From NCBI GenBank assembly GCA_030528345.1, contig JAUMZB010000001.1, forward strand, positions 1 to 64,000: a DNA stretch of 64,000 nt. The letters run 5' to 3'. Shown piece by piece: positions 17,484 to 27,531 of this stretch. Both the position numbers and the translations under genes were made by a program. Each line of letters starts with the position of its first letter. Within the stretch, counting starts at the first letter, position 1. The notes beneath the pieces were generated by a model, which was not told the DNA's origin, did not search any database, and was given only the letters and a program-made list of their open reading frames with translations. This DNA comes from Eikenella sp. GTDB taxonomy: Bacteria; Pseudomonadota; Gammaproteobacteria; Burkholderiales; Neisseriaceae.

Positions 17484-18707
17484 TCAGAATGATCTGCGGA
17501 TCAAATTGCTGCCGGAAGCGCCGTTTTCAGGCAGCGTGGTTGCGGTTTCCTCTTCCGGCCCGTCTTCCACAATGGCAAGGGCGTCGAGATTGGCGGCGCT
17601 GCCGCCGCCTTGTTTGCTGTTGAGCTGGATGTTCAGGCGCAAATCGTTGACGGAGTCGGCGTTTTTCAGGGCGTCGTCGTAGGAGATGAGGCCGGCTTCG
17701 TAGAGCTCGAACAGGGATTGGTCGAAGGTTTGCATGCCGATGTCGCGTGAGCGGGCCATGATTTCTTTGACGGCGTGGATGTCGCCGCTGAGGATGAGTT
17801 CGGCAATCAGCGGGGAGTTGAGCAGCACTTCCACCGCCGCCACGCGGCCTTGGCCGCCTTTTTTCGGCACCAGACGCTGGGAAATAAAGCCTTTCAGGTT
17901 GAGGGAAAGGTCGTTGAGCAGTTGGGTTCGGCGCTCTTCGGGGAAGAAGTTGATGATGCGGTCGAGTGCCTGGTTGGCGCTGTTGGCGTGCAGGGTGGCC
18001 ATGCACAAATGGCCGGTTTCGGCGAAGGCCAGGGCGTAATCCATGGTTTCGCGGTCGCGGATTTCGCCGATCAGGATGACGTCGGGCGCCTGGCGCAGGG
18101 TGTTTTTGAGGGCGGCAAACCAGTTGTCGGTGTCCACGCCCACTTCGCGCTGGGTGATGATGCAGTTTTTGTGCGGATGCACGAATTCGATGGGGTCTTC
18201 GATGGTGATGATGTGGCCGTGGCTGTGGCGGTTGCGGTAGTCGATGAGGGCGGCCAGCGAGGTGGATTTGCCGGAGCCGGTGCCGCCGACGAAAATCACC
18301 AGGCCGCGTTTTTCCATCACCACGTTTTTCAACACCGGCGGCAGATTGAGGCCTTCGAAGGCGGGGATGTCGCTGGTGATGACGCGGCATACTAGGGCGA
18401 CGGCGCCGCGCTGCACCATGGCGTTGATGCGGAAGCGGGACACGCCGGCCAGGCTGATGGCGAAGTTGCATTCTTTGGTGTCGTCGAATTCCTGCGCCTG
18501 TTTGTCGTCCATCAGGGCGCGGGCGATGAGGGCGGCATGCTCGGCGGTGAGCGGCTTGTCGGTAATCGGGGTGAGTTTGCCGTCCAGCTTCATGGCGGGC
18601 GGGAAGCCGGCGGTGATGAAGAGGTCGGAACCTTTGCGCTGCACAAGGTGGTGGAGCAGGCTGTGGATGAATTTTTTCATCTCTTCGTTGTAGGCGGGAA
18701 TGGTCAT
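17484..18707 (-). CDS. pilU: Type IV pilus retraction ATPase PilU
   Basis: PilT-paralogue hexameric ATPase that assists pilus retraction at the inner-membrane base. 407 residues from ATG 18707 (MTIPAYNEEMKKFIHSLL); the frame extends upstream only as a shadow of the recombinase gene. Walker A GGTGSGKST, Asp box ITIEDPIEFVH, Walker B VILIGEIRDRETM and His box HLCMATLHANSA are all present. In a competent neisserial organism this links with the DUS repeats. Confidence 0.95.
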   Translation of the reverse strand: MTIPAYNEEMKKFIHSLLHHLVQRKGSDLFITAGFPPAMKLDGKLTPITDKPLTAEHAALIARALMDDKQAQEFDDTKECNFAISLAGVSRFRINAMVQRGAVALVCRVITSDIPAFEGLNLPPVLKNVVMEKRGLVIFVGGTGSGKSTSLAALIDYRNRHSHGHIITIEDPIEFVHPHKNCIITQREVGVDTDNWFAALKNTLRQAPDVILIGEIRDRETMDYALAFAETGHLCMATLHANSANQALDRIINFFPEERRTQLLNDLSLNLKGFISQRLVPKKGGQGRVAAVEVLLNSPLIAELILSGDIHAVKEIMARSRDIGMQTFDQSLFELYEAGLISYDDALKNADSVNDLRLNIQLNSKQGGGSAANLDALAIVEDGPEEETATTLPENGASGSNLIRRSF

Positions 18708-18766
18708 GAGTGTTTTCCGTTGGCTGGTTTTAGTGATGGAATGGCCGGCTGCGGCCGAGGCGGGAT

Positions 18767-19810
18767 TCAGCTGTCTTTGACGGCATTGGCGTGCAGCTCG
18801 GCCAGTTTTTCGGCGTCTTGCTGGCGCTGGCCGGGCAGGGTTTTCAGGTAGATGCGGGTGGTTTTGGGGTCGGCGTGGCCTTGTTCGTCTTGAATGGTTT
18901 CGGTGGAGGCGCCGGCCATATAGCGGTGGGTGGTGTTGGTGTGGCGCAGCCAGTGGGTGCTCATGTTGATGAGTTGGATGCGGATGGGATCGTCGTCGCA
19001 GTCGGCAAGGGCGGCTTCGCGGCATTCGTGCACCATCAGGCCGATGGCGCGGGGGGTGAGGCGGCGGCTTTTGTCGCCTTTGAGCGGAATGATCAGGCCG
19101 AAGTTTTCCCGGCTGTCGGGCAGTTCGGGCAGCCCGAGGGCGGTGCGGTATTGTTTGAGCTCCTGCAGCAAGACGCTGTGGATGCTGACGTGGCGTACTT
19201 TGTTGCGTTTGCCCAGCACGCGCAGCGTCCAACGGCCGTTGCGGTATTGCAGGTCGCTCATGGAGGCTTTGGCCACTTCTTCGCGGCGCATGCCGGTGTG
19301 ATAGACGAGGGCGAACAGCCAGCGGTCGCGCACTTTGACGGCGGTTTGCCGGCTGTTGGCGGCGGGGCGGGCGGTGAGCCATTTCCACAGCCAGATCCAG
19401 GCGTCTAAATCGAGGAATTTGGTGGGTATTTCTTCTTGCGGCACGGCGGGCAGGGGGGTGAGTTTGACCACGTTGCGGCCGGTGTAGCCCAAGTCGCAGA
19501 GGTATTGGTACATTTGGTTGAGCACGCGCCGGCTGTACATGACGGTGCTGGGCTTGGCGGCTTTGTCGTGCTCGAGGTGGTGCAGATAGCGGCCGATGTC
19601 TTGGATGCTGAGGTCGCGCAGGGTTTTGCCTTCACCGGCGGCCCAGTTGAGCAGTTTTTCGGCTTCGCGTTTGTAGGCGGCAAAGGTGTGCGGGGAGCGG
19701 CGGCCGCGGGCGTACAGCCACTGCATCACGGCCTGGATGTCTTCGTCGGGCAGGCTGTGGTGCGCGGGTGCGGGGTTGAGGGGCGGCTGGGGCATCGGGT
19801 TTGCAGGCAT
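18767..19810 (-). CDS. Tyrosine recombinase (phage integrase family)
   Basis: 347 residues. N-terminal SAM-like core-binding domain (~20-110) and catalytic domain with Arg in TGMRREEVAKAS, HWLRHT (H-x-x-R), GHADPKTTRIYL (His and nucleophilic Tyr). Longer than XerC/XerD and without an adjacent element, so it is likely a chromosomal recombinase of unknown target rather than a prophage integrase. Same strand as pilU, 59 bases upstream of it. Confidence 0.88.
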   Translation of the reverse strand: MPANPMPQPPLNPAPAHHSLPDEDIQAVMQWLYARGRRSPHTFAAYKREAEKLLNWAAGEGKTLRDLSIQDIGRYLHHLEHDKAAKPSTVMYSRRVLNQMYQYLCDLGYTGRNVVKLTPLPAVPQEEIPTKFLDLDAWIWLWKWLTARPAANSRQTAVKVRDRWLFALVYHTGMRREEVAKASMSDLQYRNGRWTLRVLGKRNKVRHVSIHSVLLQELKQYRTALGLPELPDSRENFGLIIPLKGDKSRRLTPRAIGLMVHECREAALADCDDDPIRIQLINMSTHWLRHTNTTHRYMAGASTETIQDEQGHADPKTTRIYLKTLPGQRQQDAEKLAELHANAVKDS

Positions 19811-19854
19811 GGTTATCGGAACAGGGTTTCAGGTAGCCTGATTCGGCCGGTTGT

Positions 19855-20637
19855 TTAGCGGCACCATTGCCAATCGCTGCCGGGAGCGGTGGCGGCGGCT
19901 TTGAGCATGGCGGGAAAATCCAAGCCGTAGCGTTCGGTCAGTTTGCCGGCGCGTTTTTTCAGCGCATCGCGCGATTGCAGCGGCAGGTGTTGGAAGGCCA
20001 ATACGGCCACGTTGCCGTGCGTTTCGGCCGGCACGCACAACACCTGTCCGTCGAACACGCGGCACAGGCGCGCCAGAAAGGCGGAATAGCGTTTGTCGCC
20101 CTGCCACCAGTTGGTAACGAACACACCGTGTCCGCTCAGGGCGGTGCGGCAGTCGGCAAAAAAAGGCTCGCCCACCAACTCGTCGATGATCTGCTCGCCG
20201 TCGAAACCGTCCACCAGCAGCACGTCGGTGCTGCCGCGCAGGATTTTGACGTATTCGGCGCCGTCGGCTTCCACAATGTCGAATTGAGGCCCTTCAAACG
20301 GCAGCTCGAACAGGCTGCGCGCGACGTTGATTACTTGAGGGTTGATTTCCACTGCGGTTTGACGGGTGTCGGGCAGATAGGCGTCGATCCAGCGGGCGAA
20401 AGAACCGCCGCCCAAGCCGATTTGGGTGATGTGCGCCGGGGCGTCGGCAAACAGCAGCCAGGCCATCATGGCGCGGCTGTAAGAGAGTACCAATTCGGCG
20501 GGGGCGTCCAAATTCATCGAACTTTGGACGGTGTCGCTGCCCAAATGCAGGGAGCGGATGTTGCCGCTTTCCGAAATGCCGACTTCGGGCAGGGCGAAGC
20601 GGGCCGGACGCAGGCGGCGGTAGGGGTGTCGGGACAT
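19855..20637 (-). CDS. Spermidine synthase-like protein
   Basis: 260-residue Rossmann methyltransferase-fold protein of the polyamine aminopropyltransferase group: ITQIGLGGGSFARWI (~70-84), AVEINPQVINVARSLF, DVLLVDGFDG. It lacks the N-terminal beta-domain and some putrescine-site residues of true SpeE, so the substrate is uncertain. A DUS (19828-19839) follows it. Confidence 0.8.
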   Translation of the reverse strand: MSRHPYRRLRPARFALPEVGISESGNIRSLHLGSDTVQSSMNLDAPAELVLSYSRAMMAWLLFADAPAHITQIGLGGGSFARWIDAYLPDTRQTAVEINPQVINVARSLFELPFEGPQFDIVEADGAEYVKILRGSTDVLLVDGFDGEQIIDELVGEPFFADCRTALSGHGVFVTNWWQGDKRYSAFLARLCRVFDGQVLCVPAETHGNVAVLAFQHLPLQSRDALKKRAGKLTERYGLDFPAMLKAAATAPGSDWQWCR

Positions 20638-20733
20638 AATCGGCAGCCGTGGAAAAGTGGCGTGATTTTAGCACAGGCGGAGCCGTGCGGCGCTTGAAGC
20701 GGCTTTCAGGTAGCCTTTGGGGGGAAAGGCGCG

Positions 20734-20739
20734 TATAAT
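20734..20739 (+). promoter_or_regulatory. ssrA -10 element
   Basis: TATAAT 16 bases before the tmRNA 5' end. A DUS (20705-20716) occupies the -35 region, so the promoter is probably of extended or weak -35 type. Confidence 0.65.
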
Positions 20740-20754
20740 CGCGCTTTCCTATCT

Positions 20755-21116
20755 GGGGGCGATCTTGGTTTCGACGGGGGTTGCGAAGCAGATGCGGGCA
20801 TACCGGGGTCTCAGATTCCCGTAAAACACTGAATCAAAATAGTCGCAAACGACGAAACTTACGCACTGGCCGCCTAAGGCCTGCCGTTGCAGCAGTTGGT
20901 CAATGGGCTGTGTGGCGCAAGCCACCGCAACGTCATCTTACATTGACTGGTTTTCTGTCGGGTTACTTGGCAGGAAATAAGACTTAAGGTAACTGGCTCC
21001 CAAACAGCCTGTCTGTCGGCGGAATGGGGGCGAGATTTTAAGTAGGCAAGACTAAGTATGTAGAACGCTTTGTAGAGGACTTTCGGACGGGGGTTCGATT
21101 CCCCCCGCCTCCACCA
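20755..21116 (+). ncRNA. ssrA: Transfer-messenger RNA
   Basis: 362-nt tmRNA that rescues stalled ribosomes. 5' GGGGGCG pairs with CGCCUCC before the 3' ACCA. The TTCGACGGGGGTTGCGAAGC start and GGGGTTCGATTCCCC T-arm are typical. The tag frame runs 20845-20877: resume codon GCA, peptide ANDETYALAA, stop TAA, the neisserial tag. Confidence 0.97.
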
Positions 21117-21215
21117 TAATTGAATGGAAATATCCATGATTTTGATATTTTGAACGGCTTCTCGGTACGCGGACGGTGCATATTGCCGGCGCGAACGGCA
21201 GAGGGCTCAAACCAA

Positions 21216-21251
21216 GGGGCTGCCCGATAAGCAATCGGGCAGCCCGTTTTT
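21216..21251 (+). terminator. Intrinsic terminator downstream of ssrA
   Basis: GGGCTGCCCGAT and ATCGGGCAGCCC around AAGCA, followed by five T residues. Confidence 0.85.
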
Positions 21252-21314
21252 ACGTCTGCCGTACGTTTACCTCTGGAAAAACGGTGCGGAGGGTTTGCTT
21301 CCGGCCCTGTTCCT

Positions 21315-21875
21315 TTACCAGTAAGTTACAAACGGGGTCAGATCGGTGTTTTTGGGTTTGGCTACTTCGTCTTTGGCGGTGCCGATCATCAGCAGGCCGA
21401 TGATTTTGTCTTTTTCGCCGCAGTGGCAGGCGGTGCGCAATAGGGGGCTGTTGCTCCACAGGCCGGTGATCCACACGCTGTCGAAGCCTTGGGCTTTGGC
21501 GGCCAGTTGGGCGGCATAGGCGGCGCAGGCGGCGCTGAGCAGTTGTTCCCATTCCGGCTTGGGTGCGGACGTCTTGAAATTGGGTTGTGAGATGACGGCG
21601 ATGACCAAGGGTGCCATGTGGCTGACCCGCTCGGCTTTGCGCATAGAATCTTCGCCGAAGTTGAGTTGGGTAACGGTATCGGCGAGCAGGGTGCGGAATT
21701 TCTGCAGGGCGGCCTCGCCTTGGATGACCACGAAACGCCACGGGGTGAGGTGGCCGTGGTCGGGTACTTGGGTGGCGGCCTGCAGGATGTGTTCCAGCTG
21801 TGCGGCGTCGGGCGCGGGCAGACCGAGCTGTTTGGTGGAGCGGCGGGTGGTGAGGAGTTGCAGGGTGGGGTTCAT
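21315..21875 (-). CDS. YdjA-like nitroreductase
   Basis: 186-residue FMN-dependent NAD(P)H nitroreductase. RRSTKQL near the N-terminus binds the FMN phosphate; VPDHGHLTPWRFVVIQG is the family signature; the C-terminal GLLMIGTAKDE completes the fold. Physiological substrate unknown. Single gene with a DUS inverted pair upstream. Confidence 0.9.
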   Translation of the reverse strand: MNPTLQLLTTRRSTKQLGLPAPDAAQLEHILQAATQVPDHGHLTPWRFVVIQGEAALQKFRTLLADTVTQLNFGEDSMRKAERVSHMAPLVIAVISQPNFKTSAPKPEWEQLLSAACAAYAAQLAAKAQGFDSVWITGLWSNSPLLRTACHCGEKDKIIGLLMIGTAKDEVAKPKNTDLTPFVTYW

Positions 21876-21914
21876 GCGGTGTGGCCTTTCCGTTGATGTG
21901 CGGTGGGCGGGAGC

Positions 21915-21943
21915 AGGCTACCTGAAACCGTTTCAGGTAGCCT
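21915..21943. terminator. DUS inverted pair
   Basis: AGGCTACCTGAA (21915-21926) facing TTCAGGTAGCCT (21932-21943), between the end of ispG and the nitroreductase start; terminates the rlmN-pilW-rodZ-ispG unit. Confidence 0.75.
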
Positions 21944-22041
21944 GTTCGGAATAATGGATTGTTTGAACGCAATCAGGGCGCAGGTGCTTGGACGGCGGTT
22001 GCCGATGGTTTGTCTGCCTGTTCGGGCGTTTGGCGGAAAGA

Positions 22042-23310
22042 TCAGGCCGAGCGGATGGGGATGACTTTTGAGACGCGCCGCTTCTTGCCGCCTTCGCCGT
22101 AGTTGGTTTCCACGTATTCCTGCACGATGGCGAGGAATTCGGCGGCCATATTGTCGCCTTTGAGGGTGACTTTGCGCTCGCCGTCCACATAAACCGGAGC
22201 CACCGGGGTTTCGCCGGTGCCGGGCAGGCTGATGCCGATGTCGGCCAGCTTGCTCTCGCCGGGGCCGTTGACCACGCAGCCCATCACGGCCACGTTGAGG
22301 CTTTCCACGCCGGGGTATTGCAGGCGCCACACGGCCATTTGCGTGCGCAGGTAGTGCTGGATGTCGCGCGCCAACTCTTGAAAGACGGTGCTGGTGGTGC
22401 GGCCGCAGCCGGGACAGGCGGTCACCATCGGGGTGAAGGAGCGCAGCCCCATGGTTTGCAGGATTTCCTGCGCCACCACCACTTCCTGCGTGCGCGGGCT
22501 GCCGGGTTCGGGTGTCAGCGAAATGCGGATGGTGTCGCCGATGCCTTCCTGCAGCAAAACGGCCAGTGCGGCGGTGGAGGCGACGATGCCTTTGCTGCCC
22601 ATGCCCGCTTCGGTCAGGCCAAGATGCAGGGGGTAGGCGCAGCGGCTGCCGAGTTCGCGGTACACCTGAATCAGGTCTTGGACGGCGCTGACTTTGCACG
22701 ACAGGATGATTTTGTTTTCAGGTAGCCCCAAGTCCACCGCTTTTTGCGCGGACTCCAATGCGGAAACAATCAGCGCTTCCTTCATCACGGCTTCGGGCGT
22801 TTTGGGTTGGGCGGCGGCCAGGTTGGCGTCCATCATCCGTTTGGCCAGGCTCTGATCCAGCGAGCCCCAGTTGACGCCGATGCGCACGGCTTTGCCGTTT
22901 TCGGCGGCGGTGCGGATCATATAGGCGAATTTTTCGTCGCCCTTGGCGCCTTTGCCCACATTGCCGGGGTTGATGCGGTATTTCGACAGGGCTTTGCCGC
23001 ATTCGGGAAACTCGGCCAGCAGGCGTTCGCCGTTGAAATGAAAGTCGCCTACCAAGGGGGTGTTGCAGCCCATGTCGTCGAGACGGCTGCGGATTTCCGC
23101 CACTTTGGCCGCGGCTTCGGGGCTGTTGACGGTGATGCGCACCATTTCCGAGCCGGCATCGGCCAGCTCTTTTACCTGTTGGGCGGTGGCGGCGGCATCG
23201 GCGGTGTCGGTATTGGTCATCGACTGCACCAGCACCGGTGCTTCGGAGCCGACGGTGAGGTGGTCGATCTGCACTTGGTGGGTGGCGCGGCGTGTGGTGG
23301 GTGTGTTCAT
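22042..23310 (-). CDS. ispG: 4-hydroxy-3-methylbut-2-enyl diphosphate synthase
   Basis: Penultimate step of the MEP isoprenoid pathway; 4Fe-4S enzyme. 422 residues: N-terminal TIM barrel with [15 protein letters not shown], and the C-terminal iron-sulphur domain with [13 protein letters not shown] and a third Cys in [11 protein letters not shown]. Follows rodZ by 15 bases as in many proteobacteria. Confidence 0.96.
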   Translation of the reverse strand: MNTPTTRRATHQVQIDHLTVGSEAPVLVQSMTNTDTADAAATAQQVKELADAGSEMVRITVNSPEAAAKVAEIRSRLDDMGCNTPLVGDFHFNGERLLAEFPECGKALSKYRINPGNVGKGAKGDEKFAYMIRTAAENGKAVRIGVNWGSLDQSLAKRMMDANLAAAQPKTPEAVMKEALIVSALESAQKAVDLGLPENKIILSCKVSAVQDLIQVYRELGSRCAYPLHLGLTEAGMGSKGIVASTAALAVLLQEGIGDTIRISLTPEPGSPRTQEVVVAQEILQTMGLRSFTPMVTACPGCGRTTSTVFQELARDIQHYLRTQMAVWRLQYPGVESLNVAVMGCVVNGPGESKLADIGISLPGTGETPVAPVYVDGERKVTLKGDNMAAEFLAIVQEYVETNYGEGGKKRRVSKVIPIRSA

Positions 23311-23325
23311 GCTGGGTCGGGTGGC

Positions 23326-24228
23326 TTAGGGGTGGGCGGCCGGGGCGTCGGTGTTGAAGGCGGCGGTTTTGTTGTCGCGCATGTGGTCGGCCACATTGAT
23401 GTCGCGGCCGCTGTAGCTCACGCTGCTGCCGCGGGCAAAGCCGATGCGCACATGATAGGGGCCGCTGCCGGAATAACGGTGTTCGCTGTTGGCCGGCACG
23501 ATTTTGCTGATCAGCATATTGCCGTCTTTATCGGTGACGGTGAGGAAGGAGCGGAAGCGCAGCTTGATGGCCAGCTCGCCGGGGGCGGTAGTCAGGCCGG
23601 CAGCGGCATCGGTTGCGCCGGATGCGGCCGGTGCGGAGGCCTGCCCGGCCGGATCGGCCTGCGCAGGCGCTGAAGCGGCGGCATCGGAAGCCTGCTGCAT
23701 GGGCAGAACTTGGACGTTACCGCCTTCCAGATTCGGCGGCAGCACGGCCGGGGCGGCTTCTTCGCTTTGCGCTTCCTGACGTTGCGTGTCGCTGTGCGAT
23801 TTGCTTTGCCACAGATAGACGCCGCCCACAATCAAGGCCAAAGCGGTCATGCCGATGATCCATTTCGGGAAGGGTTTTTGAATCGGCGCCTGGTGGTAGG
23901 TCATCGGGGCGAGGCTTTCGGCGGCACTTTTTTTCGGCGCGGGCGCGATGCCTTGGGTTTGGAAGGCAATCTGTTCCAAGTAGTTGTTGAGTACGGTTTC
24001 GTCCAAATTCAGGTAGCGTCCGTAACTGCGCAGAAAGCCGCGCACGAAGACCGGCTCGGGCAGTTTGCCGAAATCGGCGTTTTCCAAGGCCTCCACTTGG
24101 CGGGCGGGCAGTTTCAGGTGTTCGGAGACGTCGCCGATGGAAAGGAGGTTTTGTTCACGGGTGTGGCGCAGCAGTCGGCCGAGTTCTTCGGCGGCGCTCG
24201 GGGTGTCGGTGTGGGGAACATCACTCAT
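23326..24228 (-). CDS. rodZ: Cytoskeletal protein RodZ-like
   Basis: 300 residues: an N-terminal HTH_25 domain (~14-85) that contacts MreB, one membrane span (~123-140, WIIGMTALALIVGGVYLW), an Ala/Pro-rich periplasmic linker and a C-terminal DUF4115 beta-domain. Overlaps pilW by four bases. Involved in cell shape of rod-like cells; presence suits a rod-shaped member of the family. Confidence 0.9.
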   Translation of the reverse strand: MSDVPHTDTPSAAEELGRLLRHTREQNLLSIGDVSEHLKLPARQVEALENADFGKLPEPVFVRGFLRSYGRYLNLDETVLNNYLEQIAFQTQGIAPAPKKSAAESLAPMTYHQAPIQKPFPKWIIGMTALALIVGGVYLWQSKSHSDTQRQEAQSEEAAPAVLPPNLEGGNVQVLPMQQASDAAASAPAQADPAGQASAPAASGATDAAAGLTTAPGELAIKLRFRSFLTVTDKDGNMLISKIVPANSEHRYSGSGPYHVRIGFARGSSVSYSGRDINVADHMRDNKTAAFNTDAPAAHP

Positions 24229-24998
24229 TGAACTTTTCCTGTGGTGATTTCCTGCAGTTCAGGAGAATAGGGGTGGTGGGTGCGCAGTTGCGCTTCGTAT
24301 TCGTAGGCCGCCTGGGTTTGACCCATGGCGCGGGCGATTTTCCAGCCCAGCAGCAGATCGTCGGGCCCCAATACGTTGACTTTGCTTTGGTATTGGCGGA
24401 ATTGGCGGTCGGCTTCGCCGGTTTTGCCTTCCAAAAAGGCCACGCGGGCGAGCTCTTTTTGGGGGGGCACAAAGTCCGGAGCGGTGGAGAGGGCGCGCTG
24501 CAGATAGGAGGTGGCCAGATTGTATTGGCCCAAGCGGGCGCTGCAGATGCCTTTGTTCATGTAGGCGATCTGCGGGCTGGGATAGGTGGGGTCGGCCAGG
24601 GCGCGGTCGAAATAAGCCATGGCTTCGTTGGGGCGGTTGCCGCCGTTGCAGAGGAACCAGCCGTAATTGTTGTTGATTTCGGCGCTGTCGGGCTTGAGGG
24701 CCAAGGCGCGCTGGAAGCTTTCCTGGGTTTTGTCCGGCACTTTGAGGAACTGGTAGATGGCGGCGCGCACCAGCCAGGCGTTTTCGTTGCGCGGCTGCAG
24801 GGTGAGGGCTTCTTCGATGGCGGCCACCGCGTCGCGGTAGGAGCCGGCATTCATGTATTCGATGGCGAGTTGGATTTTAATGGCCGCCACTTCTTCCGGG
24901 CGGTTGCGTTCTTCTTTCTGGCCGGTGTGGATGGTGATGCCGGCGCAGCCGGAGAGCAGGGAGGCGGTGATGAGGGCGGCGCCCAGAAGCTTTTTCAT
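24225..24998 (-). CDS. pilW: Type IV pilus biogenesis/stability lipoprotein PilW (PilF)
   Basis: 257-residue TPR lipoprotein needed for stability or assembly of the PilQ secretin. Signal peptide with lipobox LLSGC (Cys18), then about six TPR units (e.g. AIEYMNAGSYRDAVAAIEEAL). Three bases downstream of rlmN, overlapping rodZ: a four-gene operon. Confidence 0.93.
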   Translation of the reverse strand: MKKLLGAALITASLLSGCAGITIHTGQKEERNRPEEVAAIKIQLAIEYMNAGSYRDAVAAIEEALTLQPRNENAWLVRAAIYQFLKVPDKTQESFQRALALKPDSAEINNNYGWFLCNGGNRPNEAMAYFDRALADPTYPSPQIAYMNKGICSARLGQYNLATSYLQRALSTAPDFVPPQKELARVAFLEGKTGEADRQFRQYQSKVNVLGPDDLLLGWKIARAMGQTQAAYEYEAQLRTHHPYSPELQEITTGKVQ

Positions 24999-25001
24999 GA
25001 C

Positions 25002-26093
<1,092 letters not shown>

Positions 26094-26172
26094 ACGCGGG
26101 GAAACGGCGGGGGTGGGTCTTTGTATCTGGAATCTGTTGCCGGTGCAAGTCCCCATACAAAGAAAACCCGAA

Positions 26173-26201
26173 AGGCTACCTGAAGCGTGTTCAGGTAGCC
26201 T
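26173..26201 (-). terminator. DUS inverted pair after ndk
   Basis: AGGCTACCTGAA (26173-26184) and TTCAGGTAGCCT (26190-26201) between ndk and rlmN, likely terminating ndk. Confidence 0.75.
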
Positions 26202-26217
26202 GTTGGTGCCATCGGGT

Positions 26218-26643
26218 TTAGCGGGGGCAGATTTCGCCTTCGGGGAAGAAAAAGGCGATTTCGATGGCCGCGTTTTCCAAGCTGTCTGAGCCGTGGACGG
26301 CATTGGCGTCGATGGATTCGGCAAAGTCTGCACGGATGGTGCCGGCGGCGGCTTCTTTGGGGTTGGTGGCGCCCATCAGCTCGCGGTTTTTGGCCACGGC
26401 GTTTTCGCCTTCCAATACTTGGATCATCACCGGGCCGCTGGTCATGAAGGCCACCAATTCGCCGAAGAAGGGGCGTTCTTTGTGTACGGCGTAAAAGCCT
26501 TCGGCTTCGGCTTGGCTCAGGTGTTTCATTTTGGCGGCCACGATTTTCAGGCCGTTGTTTTCGAAGCGGCTGTAGATTTGGCCGATGACGTTTTTGGCGA
26601 CGGCATCGGGTTTGATGATGGAAATGGTGCGTTCGATGGCCAT
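26218..26643 (-). CDS. ndk: Nucleoside diphosphate kinase
   Basis: 141 residues, full length. Transfers phosphate between NTPs and NDPs through catalytic His in NAVHGSDS (~residue 117). [12 protein letters not shown] start and C-terminal [14 protein letters not shown] are typical. Its upstream side borders the prophage insertion. Confidence 0.97.
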   Translation of the reverse strand: MAIERTISIIKPDAVAKNVIGQIYSRFENNGLKIVAAKMKHLSQAEAEGFYAVHKERPFFGELVAFMTSGPVMIQVLEGENAVAKNRELMGATNPKEAAAGTIRADFAESIDANAVHGSDSLENAAIEIAFFFPEGEICPR

Positions 26644-26799
26644 TGGGCATAACTCCTTATTCAATCGGTTTATCGGGCGGAAAAATTCATGCGGGCGGCA
26701 TTCTAGCAAGTTTTTCCGGCTTTGGCTTGCGGGGAAACGGAAATTTTCATCTGCAAACCGTGCGGCGGCGGGGTATGGGGAATGCGGCACAAAGCAGGC

Positions 26800-26827
26800 A
26801 GGCTACCTGAAAACGGGTTTCAGGTAG
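26800..26827. repeat. Half-destroyed DUS pair at the prophage junction
   Basis: An intact DUS (26800-26811) faces TTCAGGTAG (26819-26827), the first nine bases of a second DUS; the last three (CCT) are replaced by TGT of the prophage end. Every other pair here is complete, so insertion explains the loss. Confidence 0.8.
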
Positions 26828-26836
26828 TGTAAGGCG

Positions 26837-26854
26837 GCGGCGGCTTTTGCAACG
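26837..26854. repeat. Prophage end repeat 1 (candidate transposase-binding site)
   Basis: GCGGCGGCTTTTGCAACG, repeated exactly 22 bp further in. Two phased repeats near the terminus are what MuA-type end sites look like. Confidence 0.7.
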
Positions 26855-26858
26855 GCTA

Positions 26859-26876
26859 GCGGCGGCTTTTGCAACG
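26859..26876. repeat. Prophage end repeat 2 (candidate transposase-binding site)
   Basis: Exact second copy of the 18-mer at 26837, offset by two helical turns. Confidence 0.7.
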
Positions 26877-26915
26877 CATGAAGTTAATATTTGCAGTAGC
26901 TTTTACACCACTTAA

Positions 26916-26952
26916 TCCCCGTTTATAAAGCCATTAAACGGGGATTATTTTA
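26916..26952 (-). terminator. Terminator at the prophage right end
   Basis: AATCCCCGTTTA and TAAACGGGGATT around a short loop with A/T-rich flanks, immediately after the formyltransferase-like gene; probably terminates the modification operon. Confidence 0.8.
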
Positions 26953-27531
26953 TTAGCCTAATGCCGCAAGCTTACCGCTGCCGAATGCCGGCTCCCACGT
27001 TGCCAATTCGGCGGACTGTGGGGTCAGGGTCAGGTTACCTGACCCTACCCGTAACAGCAGTTCGGCAAACAGGCACAGCCCCATTGGGGCGAGTTTTTGT
27101 CGCCACAGAGTTTCGACTGTGTCGTCCGGTGCGATGTGGCACCAGTCCTGTACTGCAATCGGCCCTGTGTCGGCGCCGTCGTCCAATTGGTAGACGGTGC
27201 CGCCGGTAACCGCCTCGCGCATATGCAGCGCCCAGCGCACGGCGTCGCGCCCCCGATGGCGGGGCAGTAGTGACGGATGGTAGCCGAATGCGCCGTATTT
27301 GGCCTTAGCCCGTGTTGCGTGGCCGACAAACACATGGGCGTGTGCGCACAGGATAATGTCGCAGTCGGGCAGTCTGTCTTGCGGCAGATTGGGAATGCCG
27401 GACTCTGCTGCCGATTGCGCCAATCTGTCTCCGTGCGGGGCGGAAACGGCCGATACCGTGTGGCCTTGCTGTTGGCAGTTGGCCAGCAGTGATGCGGCCA
27501 GCCATTTTTGACCGATGATGACTATCCTCAC
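26953..27531 (-). CDS. Formyltransferase-fold protein of the mom-position cassette
   Basis: 192 residues with a formyltransferase (Fmt/PurN) N-terminal fold: MRIVIIGQKWLAASLL, GYHPSLLPRHRGRDAVRW (~85-102) and VYQLDDGADTGPIAVQ with the catalytic Asp. The usual Asn two residues before the His of HPSLLP is Gly here, and the C-terminal tRNA-binding domain of Fmt is absent, so it is not a methionyl-tRNA formyltransferase in the ordinary sense. Overlaps the ABC/GNAT gene by four bases. Likely takes part in DNA-base modification (inference from context). Confidence 0.75.
   Translation of the reverse strand: MRIVIIGQKWLAASLLANCQQQGHTVSAVSAPHGDRLAQSAAESGIPNLPQDRLPDCDIILCAHAHVFVGHATRAKAKYGAFGYHPSLLPRHRGRDAVRWALHMREAVTGGTVYQLDDGADTGPIAVQDWCHIAPDDTVETLWRQKLAPMGLCLFAELLLRVGSGNLTLTPQSAELATWEPAFGSGKLAALG

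Noticed and set aside
18767-19810. Tyrosine recombinase as integrase of the downstream prophage
   Set aside because: It is 7 kb outside the prophage end, and Mu-like phages use MuA/MuB; it sits among housekeeping genes.
20874-21234. Minus-strand frames across 20874-21234
   Set aside because: They are reverse-strand readings of the tmRNA gene and its flank.
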